The notes: generated from the sequence alone by a model not told the origin. A stretch of 64,000 nt of DNA from Alsobacter metallidurans (GCF_014636935.1 NZ_BMES01000001.1:310001-374000); one strand, 5' to 3'; counted from the first letter of the stretch, positions 32,324 to 40,313 are shown. Translations and numbers: made by a program.

Positions 32324-33160
32324 TCAAAGGTTCGCATCTGGACCCAAACACGCATAAAACCCACGTTTGACCAGTGACTCGCTTCTCCATCCTAGATCAG
32401 AAAGCACTAGTTCGCTTACAATCATATGTTCTAAATCATAAGCAAGATCATAGCGGAACCACTTGTCTGTGTAAGAAATGCCTTTTGTTTTTTCATCCAC
32501 AAATTTCTCGATCTTGACTATATCTTTGATCGCAAACACCGCCAGATTGGATAGTAACAAGCCATATTTTTCGTAGGAAGCACGCCTAGACTCAACCGAT
32601 CCAGTCCGGATAGCGTCAATCTCTAACTTGTCGGGGGCTTTAGAAGCAAGTTCTTCGAAGCGAAATTTTATCTTTGCCCAGTAATCGGTTCGAATAGCGG
32701 TAATTAGTTCTTTGTATAATGGTTTCCAGATAGCTACTCTTTGCATATTTAAGAAGTCTTGGTAATCGCTGGACTGCTGAGTATGCTGTTCTCCATCCTT
32801 AATTGCTTTCAAGAGTCGCTCTGTGTACAATTTGTCTGAATCCGAGAGGTAAGCTCCATCGGGACTCACGATAAATTCATCGATCACTGCGGCTAATTCG
32901 CGCCCACGAGTTTTCAAGTGGAATTCCGCTAATTCCGTGCAAAGCCGCCTAGCGGGTCCCTCAGCGCCATCGGAAAGCGCTTTGACTGACGCTGTGCCAC
33001 GCTCCTTTAAGCTCCTTTCATGTTCATTCCGTTGGGCAACAAAGCGCTTGATTGACTCGATGGGCGCTTCGTTCGCCCGGCGCTCCACTTTGTCCATCGC
33101 AAACGGTTGGTTGCACGAAATCAGACCTAGCAGAGCGACGGTCAGGAACAAGGCTCGCAT
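32324..33160 (-). CDS. Predicted lipoprotein of unknown function
   Basis: 278 residues from the ATG at 33160. The N-terminus MRALFLTVALLGLISC is a lipoprotein signal with the lipobox LISC, so Cys16 would carry the lipid. The rest is soluble, helical and charged, with no motif known to me. A longer frame to 33256 is open, but it would bury the signal peptide. AT-rich, on the opposite strand to its neighbours. Confidence 0.65.
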   Translation of the reverse strand: MRALFLTVALLGLISCNQPFAMDKVERRANEAPIESIKRFVAQRNEHERSLKERGTASVKALSDGAEGPARRLCTELAEFHLKTRGRELAAVIDEFIVSPDGAYLSDSDKLYTERLLKAIKDGEQHTQQSSDYQDFLNMQRVAIWKPLYKELITAIRTDYWAKIKFRFEELASKAPDKLEIDAIRTGSVESRRASYEKYGLLLSNLAVFAIKDIVKIEKFVDEKTKGISYTDKWFRYDLAYDLEHMIVSELVLSDLGWRSESLVKRGFYACLGPDANL

Positions 33161-33345
33161 TGTACTCTCTTGGTCACGGACATGCCGAGCACTGTACCCT
33201 GTCTTCACTAAAGGTTTGTCATTTGATCCGCTGGTTGCTCTCGTTTGAGACGGCACGGCATCGGGGCTTGTCGATTTTTGCCGACCGGATTGCCCAGCAC
33301 AGTTAGCGTAGCCATATGGGAGGTGCGCCCTTAGGGAGCACTGGC

Positions 33346-33609
33346 ATGAAGCTAGATGCGGAAACTTATTCCGACCTTATCACTTCGCTAGAGCAATCCG
33401 CGTACATTTTCGCCGAGCTAGCGACCCTTCAATCCCACGCTCGCTGTGCTGAGGACTACCTAAAAGCCGCGACTAACGCTCGCAACATGAGCTTGTTGCT
33501 TTGTCAGCGCGGACCCCTCGGTCCTTGGACAGTTGGTGAGCTTGCCGCATTTCACGCGGCGCTCGATCATTTTGCCGAATATGCGCGAGAGCGAGGCTGG
33601 TCCGGGTAA
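33346..33609 (+). CDS. Small hypothetical protein, paralogue of 31885 product
   Basis: 87 residues from the ATG at 33346 (MKLDAETYSD), which has GGGAG seven bases ahead; an ATG at 33316 gives ten more residues. Helical, with the same spacing of His-Ala, Ala-x-x-Ala, Trp and Leu-x-x-Phe as the 31885 product. Unknown function. Confidence 0.6.
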   Translation: MKLDAETYSDLITSLEQSAYIFAELATLQSHARCAEDYLKAATNARNMSLLLCQRGPLGPWTVGELAAFHAALDHFAEYARERGWSG

Positions 33610-33641
33610 GGTTTATCGGCTGGCGAGCCCGTTTGCCGTAG

Positions 33642-33827
33642 GGCATCGCACACTCAAGTCTGCACCATTCGAGCGGGCGAACGAAGCCGCTGCATACCCT
33701 CGGGGACGGTTCTGTGACTAAGCTCACCGACCTGGCGCTCCTGTGTGCCAACTGTCATCGGATGGTCCATGCGCGCCGTCCTTGGCTTTCGATGGACGAG
33801 TTACGCGCATTGAGACAGCCGGAATAG
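33642..33827 (+). pseudogene. HNH endonuclease remnant
   Basis: An open frame, entered from an upstream TAG, that reads GIAHSSLHHSSGRTK and then VTKLTDLALLCANCHRMVHA, followed by RPWLSMDELRAL. This is the C-terminal half of an HNH (McrA-like) nuclease: HH, then CxxCH with N and H. The N-terminal half, including the usual first CxxC, is missing, so the gene is broken. A GTG at 33714 could begin a short product but would lose the HH. It overlaps the open frame leading into the alarmone hydrolase. Confidence 0.7.
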
Positions 33828-33862
33828 CTTGCAACCTTGACGACGGGGCATATCTCATCCCC

Positions 33863-34435
33863 ATGGATTTCAGAACGCCTGACGTCGGTCGGATCATGCT
33901 CGCGATGGCGAGAGTCATCTCTTGGCACGATGGTCAACGGCGGAAAGGCGAAGCCAACGAGCCCTATGCGGTTCATCTCTGTCACGTCGCCCAGCTTGTA
34001 GCCGAGGCGGGCGGCGACACGGACATGATCATCGCGGCGCTCTGTCATGACGCAATTGAGGATGCCAACGTTAGCCGCGACACACTGGAGATGTTGTTCG
34101 GCGAAGGCGTGGCGAGCCTGGTCGTGGAGCTAACGGACGACAAGACACTACCGAAGGACGCACGCAAACAGGCTCAGATCGACAACGCGCCGAAAAAGTC
34201 ACCTCGCGCCGCCGTGCTTAAGCTCTGCGATAAAATCAGCAATGTTTCGGCTGTTGGGTCGTCGCCACCGAAGGACTGGAGTTCTGAGCGCCGCGCCGCG
34301 TACGTTGAGTGGGCTGAAGCGGTTGTCGCGAGATTGCCTGAGCCGGACGCTGATACGGCGCACGCGAGGGCTTTCCTAGAACGTGAATTCGAAGATGTGT
34401 GCCGGGTTGCGCTTCACAAAGTTGAGCTTTTGTGA
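33863..34435 (+). CDS. Mesh1-type HD alarmone (ppGpp) hydrolase
   Basis: 190 residues, close to the ~180 of Mesh1. The HD fold has the full metal and catalytic set in order: His38, HDAIED (His62, Asp63, Glu66, Asp67) and Asp in KLCDKISN. TDDKTLPK with the downstream SPRAAVLKL closely follow Mesh1/SpoT hydrolase. No synthetase or regulatory domains, so it would only break down (p)ppGpp or a related nucleotide. An open frame extends to 33743, but there it overlaps the HNH remnant; the ATG at 33863 is preferred. Confidence 0.8.
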   Translation: MDFRTPDVGRIMLAMARVISWHDGQRRKGEANEPYAVHLCHVAQLVAEAGGDTDMIIAALCHDAIEDANVSRDTLEMLFGEGVASLVVELTDDKTLPKDARKQAQIDNAPKKSPRAAVLKLCDKISNVSAVGSSPPKDWSSERRAAYVEWAEAVVARLPEPDADTAHARAFLEREFEDVCRVALHKVELL

Positions 34436-34469
34436 GCGAACGGCGCTCCTAGTTTGTAGGAGGATCGGG

Positions 34470-34715
34470 CTAACGACCGGCGTCAGTTCTCTTTCGCGCA
34501 AGTTCGCGCGATTCAGCCATACGAAGCAAGCGAAGTACCGGGTTCTCGGCATCTGTTGAACTTTTCATGCATGCAATCTGCCGTTCAAGATCGTTTATGC
34601 CGAAACGCAGGAAACGTCCCAGCCGCATTGAAGGCTTGAACCCGAGCTTACGAAAAGTCGAAACGCTCATCCCGCAGTACTGAGATGCCTCCTTCTGGCT
34701 GAGATATTGCTTCAT
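34470..34715 (-). CDS. Excisionase/AlpA-like DNA-binding protein
   Basis: 81 residues. MKQYLSQKEASQYCGMSVSTFRK is a MerR/AlpA-type winged helix-turn-helix start, followed by RLGRFLRFGINDLERQIA, where the wing and recognition region lie. Small proteins of this kind next to an integrase usually control excision. It is about 120 bases downstream of the integrase on the same strand. A longer frame from 34766 lacks a better start. Confidence 0.75.
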   Translation of the reverse strand: MKQYLSQKEASQYCGMSVSTFRKLGFKPSMRLGRFLRFGINDLERQIACMKSSTDAENPVLRLLRMAESRELARKRTDAGR

Positions 34716-34840
34716 TCCGCGCGCTCCATCGTGGATGATGTGAGCACATGGTAAAGCGCGCGTCAACCGAAGAATCCGAGCACAAATAGCCGGTGTATGT
34801 CAGTTCAAAAAATGATCATTCTTGTAAAAAAAAGATTATA

Positions 34841-35953
34841 TCACTGAAGAGGCTGAAGAGATTTTAGTTTGTTTCTCAAGTGTATCCTTAAGTCTGCATG
34901 TCTAGAATAATGTTCTCCCATCGTGGACGATTTCTGACCTAAGAAATCTGCAACATCATCTCTTGACCAGCCCTGTTCACGCAATTGGCTAGCGCAAGTG
35001 TGCCGTGTTCCGTGAAACGTAAGGTTCGGACGGACCTTACGCGTGTCTCCTTCGGACAGGCGGCGAATGAGGTCGTGAAAGGCGCTTTGGAGAGAACCAA
35101 GTTTCCAAGGATTGCCAGCCGTATTGCGGCAGATTATCCCATCGATTGGCAGCCTAGCCAAAAGTTCAGTCAGCACCTCAGGACGAATATAATGATTTAA
35201 CTCAACGCCAGCCTTAGAGGTTTTTAGGTGAATATAATACTCTTCGCCTATAGTCTTTATGTGTTTAGTGTCAAGTCGACAGATGTCTCCAATTCGCAAT
35301 CCTTGATATAAGCCAAGCATTATCGGCAACCGTAAGCTTGCATTACATTCTGCAATTACGATGTCGATTTCTGATTTCTCCCAAGCGAGGTTCGGGCGCT
35401 GGTCAGTTCCATCGCGCGCCGGACGATACTTGGGAACGGTTGAGACGGGGTTAGGCGGCTGAACAAGCCCACTTTCGATTGCAAACGAGAGAAGAACACT
35501 CAAGACAGCCCGAACACTGTTTGCACGGTGCCTGCCGTGTTTTCGGAAGACGCGAGCCAAAAGCGCCTGACACGCGACTCTATCAACTGCGCCAAGTTCA
35601 ATACCGGACACGTCCGACAGGACACCAATGGAAGATACTCGCCTTAAGGTTCTTACGTCCGCTTCGTAGTCGGCTTGTGTGCGCGGGGAAAGAGCGCGCC
35701 AACGATCGCTTTTCCGGTACGCATCCCATAGCGCACCAAAGGTGCCCGGCTGCCCATTTTGCTCGAGCAAAACGGCTCGCTCATACGCAGTTACCGCTGC
35801 CAGATAGTCAGCCATAAAGCCGGCGCTTCCCTGCGGCGTGCGAAGCGGGGCTTTCCAATCGGTCCCTGAGCCCGGTATGGCTCGTCGATAGTACAGGTAC
35901 TCCTTGCCTTTCACACGGACTCTGAGAACGTAGGGTGTCGCCGATCTGGCCAT
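34841..35953 (-). CDS. Tyrosine recombinase (phage-type integrase)
   Basis: 370 residues from MARSATPYVLRVRVKG. An N-terminal arm-binding and SAM-like domain is followed by the catalytic domain with GLYQGLRIGDICRLD (first Arg), FHGTRHTCASQL (His-x-x-Arg) and GEHYSRH (nucleophile Tyr). It lies at the right end of the element, 66 bases from selC and reading away from it, as expected of a tRNA-targeting integrase. An open frame runs on to 36145 through the tRNA gene and is not used. Confidence 0.93.
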   Translation of the reverse strand: MARSATPYVLRVRVKGKEYLYYRRAIPGSGTDWKAPLRTPQGSAGFMADYLAAVTAYERAVLLEQNGQPGTFGALWDAYRKSDRWRALSPRTQADYEADVRTLRRVSSIGVLSDVSGIELGAVDRVACQALLARVFRKHGRHRANSVRAVLSVLLSFAIESGLVQPPNPVSTVPKYRPARDGTDQRPNLAWEKSEIDIVIAECNASLRLPIMLGLYQGLRIGDICRLDTKHIKTIGEEYYIHLKTSKAGVELNHYIRPEVLTELLARLPIDGIICRNTAGNPWKLGSLQSAFHDLIRRLSEGDTRKVRPNLTFHGTRHTCASQLREQGWSRDDVADFLGQKSSTMGEHYSRHADLRIHLRNKLKSLQPLQ

Positions 35954-36019
35954 TTTGCAAATTCCAATTGCAAAACCGTTTAAACGAGTGTCAGAATTAT
36001 ATAGGGACTGCAACGAGAT
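35954..36019. promoter_or_regulatory. Divergent promoter region of integrase and selC
   Basis: 66 AT-rich bases of element DNA. TATATA at 35998-36003 is a likely -10 for selC (about 17 bases before the tRNA); TTGCAA occurs at 35955-35960 and 35968-35973 but neither has normal spacing to it. Only this sequence can start transcription of the intact selC. Confidence 0.5.
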
Positions 36020-36115
36020 GGAAGAGATATTCATCTGGTGATGGAGCCGGACTTCAAATCCGGTGGGGGCCGCGAGCCGGTCTCTGGTGGGTTCGACTCC
36101 CACTCTCTTCCGCCA
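36020..36115 (+). tRNA. selC: tRNA-Sec (anticodon UCA)
   Basis: 96 bases including CCA. Acceptor stem of eight pairs GGAAGAGA/TCTCTTCC, D stem of six pairs TTCATC/GATGGA around TGGT, anticodon arm CCGGA-CTTCAAA-TCCGG with TCA at 36054-36056, a long variable arm and T arm GTGGG-TTCGACT-CCCAC. The eight-pair acceptor and UCA anticodon are specific for selenocysteine tRNA. The 5' half up to about 36059 belongs to the element and the 3' half to the host chromosome (see attR). Confidence 0.97.
36046..36059 (+). repeat. attR core, selC anticodon arm
   Basis: GCCGGACTTCAAAT, identical to 26132-26145. Element DNA lies to the left and host chromosome to the right. Confidence 0.8.
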
Positions 36116-36144
36116 TCTCGTTCCGCCGCTTTCCAGGAGCCGCA

Positions 36145-36618
36145 ATGACGCCGGCGTCCAGCCCCGATGCAGTTCTGGCCGACTTCCGCGAAGCCGCCGC
36201 CGCGGCGGATCGCGCCGAGGAAGAGTATCGGCGCGACCACGCGCGCCGCCTGGAGGAGCTCGCCCGCGAGCGCACCTTCGCGTACCGGCGCTTCAACCTG
36301 GTCCGCGAGATGCTGACCTACGCGCAGGCGGTGGAAGCCCCGGATGGCGCGGCCAACGCGGCGTTGGCGGCGGTTCGGCGCGAGTTGAACTGGGACGATG
36401 ACACGCCGGTCCGCACCGCAATCCTCGGCCGGCTTGAGCCTGTCGCGGCGGCCGTCGCCGCGATCGCGCTGCCGGGCGAACCGACCGAGGTCGATCCCGG
36501 CGCTGAACTCGGGCCCGCCTTGGCGGCCTTCGAGAGCTGGCATCTGGCGGAGTACGGCGCCCCATTCTGGGCGCTGTTCGACGTCTATGTGCCGGAGCGC
36601 CCCGTTGTCGACTTCTGA
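36145..36618 (+). CDS. Hypothetical protein (157 aa)
   Basis: Soluble, Ala/Glu-rich, with a helical N-terminus (about residues 1-60) and a second part containing LNWDDDTPVRTAIL. CAGGAG precedes the ATG. The product ends in VPERPVVDF and the next gene begins inside it. No family recognised. It is the first host gene after selC. Confidence 0.55.
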   Translation: MTPASSPDAVLADFREAAAAADRAEEEYRRDHARRLEELARERTFAYRRFNLVREMLTYAQAVEAPDGAANAALAAVRRELNWDDDTPVRTAILGRLEPVAAAVAAIALPGEPTEVDPGAELGPALAAFESWHLAEYGAPFWALFDVYVPERPVVDF

Positions 36619-36991
36619 GGAGCCCGCCGACGACTTCGACGGCTGGGTCAAGGCCGAGTTCGCCGCCCGCAACGCGTTCACCGCGCTCGTGCTGCTGGTG
36701 AAGATCGGCAAGCGCCGGATCTCGCCGCTGCGCTCCACCTTTGTGCACGTGATCGGCGACGAGCTCGACTGGGGCGAGATCACCCGGCTGTTCAGCAGCG
36801 CGGGCGTCGCGTGGGACGGCGCGGCGTTCTTCCCGGAGGTCGCCAAGGCCGGCGGCCCGCTCGACAACGCCGCCGCGCGCCTGCGGCTGCGCATGCTGGA
36901 GACCCGGGTCGACGACGACCGCCTCGCCCTCAACGACGGCCATTTCTTCGACGCCTGGGGCCGGCGCATGCGGGTCGACGAGATCGGCTAG
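36605..36991 (+). CDS. Hypothetical protein overlapping the previous gene
   Basis: 128 residues from TTG 36605, with CGGAG about seven bases upstream; an ATG at 36587 would add six residues. The sequence (LSTSEEPADDFDGWVKAEF...) has a predicted helix FTALVLLVKIG and later FFDAWGRRM. It overlaps the 36145 gene by 14 bases, so the two are probably co-translated. No family recognised. Confidence 0.5.
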   Translation: MSTSEEPADDFDGWVKAEFAARNAFTALVLLVKIGKRRISPLRSTFVHVIGDELDWGEITRLFSSAGVAWDGAAFFPEVAKAGGPLDNAAARLRLRMLETRVDDDRLALNDGHFFDAWGRRMRVDEIG

Positions 36992-37494
36992 GAGCCCCTG
37001 AGGAGCGTTGGGGCGGTTGAAAAATTCAGGCGCCTTTCTCTCCGTCATGGCCGGGCTTGTCCCGGCCATCCACGCCGGAGCCCAGCGCGTGGATCCCCGG
37101 GTCGAGCCTGGGGATGACGGTGGAGGGATGGCGCATAGGCACCCAAGGTTTCCGGCCCCGCGCCGCTCCAACAATCCCCTCATCCTGAGGAGCATCGCCC
37201 CTTGGCGATGCGTCTCGAAGGACGAGGGTCTCCAGAGCGCCCGACGCTTCAGCGTCCTGGACCCCTCGTCCTTCGAGACGCAGGCCCAAGGGGGCCCGCT
37301 CCTCAGGATGAGGGGCGTTGGGGCGGTTGAAGAATTCAGGCGCCTTCCTCTCCGTCATGGCCGGGCTTGACCCGGCCATCCACGTCGGAGCCCAGCGCGT
37401 CATCCCCGGGTCGGGCCCGGGGATGACGGTGGAGGGTTGGCGGCAGGAGCCGGTCCGGCGCCTTGGACAGCGCGGCTCCGGTGCCCCCCCGCCC
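36992..37494. repeat. Repeat-rich intergenic region
   Basis: About 500 bases without a gene. It contains a direct repeat of about 122 bases (37005-37127 and 37315-37436, beginning GCGTTGGGGCGGTTGA) and, between them, a composite palindrome: CATCCTGAGGAGC (37181-37193) facing GCTCCTCAGGATG (37298-37310), and CGTCTCGAAGGACGAGG (37211-37227) facing its complement (37264-37280). Such mosaics are common in Hyphomicrobiales. Confidence 0.8.
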
Positions 37495-38280
37495 TCACAC
37501 GCTGCGCGTCGCGCCGCCGTCGATGCGGATCTTCGTGCCCGTCACGTAGGAGGCCGGCTCGCCCGCCAGAAACGCCACCACGTTGGCGAACTCCTCGGGC
37601 GTGCCGTAGCGGCCGGCCGGGATCTGCGCCATCGCGGATTGCGCGATCTTGTCGATCGAGACGTTCAGCCGCTCGGCGTTGGCCTGGTCGAGCTGGCCGA
37701 TGCGCTCGGTCTGGATGCGGCCGGGCAGAACCATGTTCACCGTGATGCCGTCCTGCGCGACCTCGTTGGCGAGCGTCTTGGACCAGCCGAGCACGGCCGA
37801 GCGGATGCCGTTGGAGAGCGCCAGGTTCGGGATCGGCTGCTCGATGCCGGACGACGCCACCGTGATGATGCGGCCCCATTTCTTCTCCTGCATGGCGGGC
37901 AGCAGGCGCTGGGTGAGGTGAAACAGGTTCGCCGCCATGGACTGGAACTGCGTCAGCCAGGCGTCGCGCTTCACGTCCTTGGCGACGCCGGGGGGCGGGC
38001 CGCCGGTGTTGTTGACCAGCACGTCCACGCCGCCCTCGGCCAGCAGCTTGTCGGCCGCCGCGTCGATCTGCGCGAGGTCGCCGGTGTCGAGCTTCAGGGC
38101 CGAGACGCGCCCGCGCACGCCGGCCGGCAAGGCGGCGATCCAGGCCTCGATCTTGTCGACGCTGCGCGCAGCCGCCACCACGGTCGCGCCTTCGGTGGCG
38201 AGCGCCCGCGCGATGGCGGCGCCGAGGCCGCGGCTGGCGCCAACGACCAGCGCCTTCTTGTTGTTCAGTCCGAGATCCAT
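37495..38280 (-). CDS. SDR oxidoreductase, BKR-like, without the usual Tyr
   Basis: 261 residues with the Rossmann motif VGASRGLGAAIARAL and the family feature LVNNTGG. The expected Ser-Tyr-x-x-x-Lys is altered: SSGIEQPIPNLALSNGIRS has Leu-Ser-Asn where Tyr is normal, as in a known BKR-like atypical subgroup. The C-terminal VTGTKIRIDGGATRSV is intact. It may act as an oxidoreductase by another mechanism or have lost catalysis. Named 3-oxoacyl-ACP reductase in many annotations. Confidence 0.8.
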   Translation of the reverse strand: MDLGLNNKKALVVGASRGLGAAIARALATEGATVVAAARSVDKIEAWIAALPAGVRGRVSALKLDTGDLAQIDAAADKLLAEGGVDVLVNNTGGPPPGVAKDVKRDAWLTQFQSMAANLFHLTQRLLPAMQEKKWGRIITVASSGIEQPIPNLALSNGIRSAVLGWSKTLANEVAQDGITVNMVLPGRIQTERIGQLDQANAERLNVSIDKIAQSAMAQIPAGRYGTPEEFANVVAFLAGEPASYVTGTKIRIDGGATRSV

Positions 38281-38438
38281 GGTCGTTCAACTCCCGACGC
38301 GGCATGTTGCAAAGCGCGGAGCCTAATCCGGCGCGCCGCCGCCGCATAGCGCGGAGGCGCATGGCGGATCGGCCGCAGCAGGCGGGCCGAACGGAAGCGC
38401 CGCGGCTGCGTTCTCGACCCGGAACCCAGAACCGGACG

Positions 38439-39233
38439 ATGACCCGCATCCTTACCTACAACGTGCACCGCTGCCTCGGCGTCGACGGCAAGCTCGATCC
38501 GGCCCGGATCGCGGCCGTGATCGCGGCCTGCCAACCCGACATCGTCGCCCTGCAGGAACTCGACGTCGGCCGCAAGCGCACCGGCGGCGTCGACCAGGCC
38601 CGGCTGATCGCCGACCAGCTCGGCATGCAGATGCATTTCCATCCCGCCATGCGGGTGATGGAGGAGCTCTACGGCGACGCCATCCTGACCGCCCGGCCGT
38701 CCCGGCTCGTCAAGGCCGGGCCGCTGCCGCTGCGCGCCGGGGCCGAGCCGCGCGGCGCGCTCTGGGCCGCCGTGCAGGCGCAAGGCGGCGAGCTGCAGGT
38801 CGTCAACACGCACCTGGGCCTGCGCGGCTTCGAAAGGCTCAACCAGGTGCAGGCCTTGCTGGGCCCGGACTGGCTCGGCGGCCCGAAATGCACCGCGCCG
38901 TTTATTCTTCTCGGCGATTTCAACGCCGTGCCGCATTCGCGCGCATACCGGCGCATCGTCGCCAAAATGCGCGACGCCCAAGCCGCGCCACTGGTGCACC
39001 GGGCGCAGCCCACCTTCCCGGGCCGCATGCCGGTGCTGCGGATCGACCACGTCTTCGTGTCAGCCGGCGTCGAGGTGACGCGCGCCGAGCCGATCCGCAC
39101 GCCGCTGGCGCGCCGGGCGTCCGATCACCTGCCCCTGTTGGTGGAATTCCGGCTCACGATCCCGAGCGCGCCCGCGCTGCGGATCAACGGCGCCGATGCG
39201 GCGTTGAGCCTTCCGGAGGCCGAGCCCGCATGA
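38439..39233 (+). CDS. Endonuclease/exonuclease/phosphatase family protein (YbhP-like)
   Basis: 264 residues of the EEP metal-dependent phosphoesterase fold: LTYNVHRC, ALQELDV, VNTHLG, LLGDFNAVPHS, IDHVFVSAG and SDHLPLL. This is the YbhP type that often lies with a YbhN membrane protein and a cardiolipin synthase. Here the next gene is YbhN-like and overlaps by ATGA; the matching PLD-family gene is at 61.1 kb. Its substrate is likely a phospholipid or nucleic acid; unknown. Confidence 0.88.
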   Translation: MTRILTYNVHRCLGVDGKLDPARIAAVIAACQPDIVALQELDVGRKRTGGVDQARLIADQLGMQMHFHPAMRVMEELYGDAILTARPSRLVKAGPLPLRAGAEPRGALWAAVQAQGGELQVVNTHLGLRGFERLNQVQALLGPDWLGGPKCTAPFILLGDFNAVPHSRAYRRIVAKMRDAQAAPLVHRAQPTFPGRMPVLRIDHVFVSAGVEVTRAEPIRTPLARRASDHLPLLVEFRLTIPSAPALRINGADAALSLPEAEPA

Positions 39234-40279
39234 CCCTGGCGCAAGACGCAATCCCGGCCCGCCGCTTGGCGGGCGAAAACGCCGGCTCGGCTGGCGAAGC
39301 CGTCCGCCCCTCACGGGAAGACGCCCGAGAGGCGGAGCCGGCCAACGAGGGCGGCCGTCGCCGTTTCTGGTCGCGACTGATCGGGATCGCGGCCGTGCTG
39401 CTCTCGGCCTTTCTGATCTGGCACACGCTGCGCCAATACAGCCTCGACCAGATCGTCGCCTCCGTGAAAGCGGTGCCGGCAGCCCGGCTCTGGGCCGCCG
39501 GCGCCTTCGCGGCCGCGAGCTATTGCGCGCTCACGGGCTTCGACTATCTGGCGCTGCGCTATGTCGGCAAGCCGTTGCCCTACTGGAAGGCCGCGCTGGC
39601 CTCCTTCACCAGCCTTGGGCTCGGCCACAGCATCGGTTTCGCGGGGGTGAGCAGCGGCGCGATCCGCTATCGTTATTACGCCCGCTGGGGCCTCACCATC
39701 GGCGAGGTCGCCAAGCTGGTGGTGTTTTGCGGCGTCACGGTCGGCGTCGGGCTGGCGGCTCTGGGCGGGATCGCGCTGCTGGTGCGCCCCGAGCTTGGCG
39801 CCCGCGTCACCGGGCTGGACGAGGGTGTCACGATCACGCTCGGCGCGCTCTGCCTTGTCACGGTCGCCGCCTATGTGGGGCTCGCGTTCCGCTACGGCGG
39901 CAAATCCGTGCGCTTTCGACGCTGGTCCATGGACATGCCCGAGTGGCGGCTTGCGGCCGCGCAGGTGGTCGTCGGGGCCGTCAATTTCGCCCTCGTGGCC
40001 GGCTGCCTCCACCAGGCGCTCGCCGCCCAGGCGGAGGTCGGCTACTTGCCGGTCGCGTCCGTCTACGTGATCGCCAACACGGCCACGATGATCACGCACG
40101 TGCCGGGCGGCCTTGGCGTGATCGAGAGCGTTGTCTCGGTGTTGCTGCCCGGCGCCAACCTCATCGGCGGCCTGCTGGCGTTCCGGGCCATCTATTTCTT
40201 CATCCCGCTCGGCCTCGCGGCGCTGCTGTTCGGCGCGAGCGAACTCGTGATTCGCAGGCGAGGGCGCCCGGCGGCCTGA
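39230..40279 (+). CDS. YbhN/UPF0104-type membrane protein
   Basis: 349 residues, about eight membrane helices, of the LPG-synthase transmembrane (UPF0104) family. Motifs: FTSLGLGHSIGF, GAIRYRYY, and THVPGGLGVIESVV near the C-terminus. The N-terminal 45 residues are charged and cytoplasmic. The family includes lipid flippase-like domains of lysylphosphatidylglycerol synthases but without the catalytic domain. It overlaps the EEP gene. Confidence 0.82.
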   Translation: MTLAQDAIPARRLAGENAGSAGEAVRPSREDAREAEPANEGGRRRFWSRLIGIAAVLLSAFLIWHTLRQYSLDQIVASVKAVPAARLWAAGAFAAASYCALTGFDYLALRYVGKPLPYWKAALASFTSLGLGHSIGFAGVSSGAIRYRYYARWGLTIGEVAKLVVFCGVTVGVGLAALGGIALLVRPELGARVTGLDEGVTITLGALCLVTVAAYVGLAFRYGGKSVRFRRWSMDMPEWRLAAAQVVVGAVNFALVAGCLHQALAAQAEVGYLPVASVYVIANTATMITHVPGGLGVIESVVSVLLPGANLIGGLLAFRAIYFFIPLGLAALLFGASELVIRRRGRPAA

Positions 40280-40313
40280 CGCGGCCGGCCGGCCAGACCC
40301 TGCAAACCGCGCC

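Larger units (their letters stand above)
26132..36059. mobile_element. Integrative element inserted in selC
   Basis: Bounded by the 14-base direct repeat GCCGGACTTCAAAT (26132-26145 and 36046-36059), which is the anticodon arm of tRNA(Sec). It contains a tyrosine integrase at its right end, an excisionase-like gene and accessory genes. The interior is visibly AT-richer than the flanks in most parts and lacks the host's GC-rich palindromic repeats. No conjugation or phage structural genes are seen, so it may be a small genomic island moved with outside help. The left end lies 77 bases after selB. Confidence 0.85.

Noticed and set aside
35954-36145. N-terminal extension of the integrase through selC
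   Set aside because: It would translate the antisense of the tRNA gene; the family start MARSATPYVLRV is at 35953.
37005-37436. Two spaced direct repeats as a CRISPR array
   Set aside because: Only two units of about 122 bases with a palindromic middle; it is a repeat mosaic.
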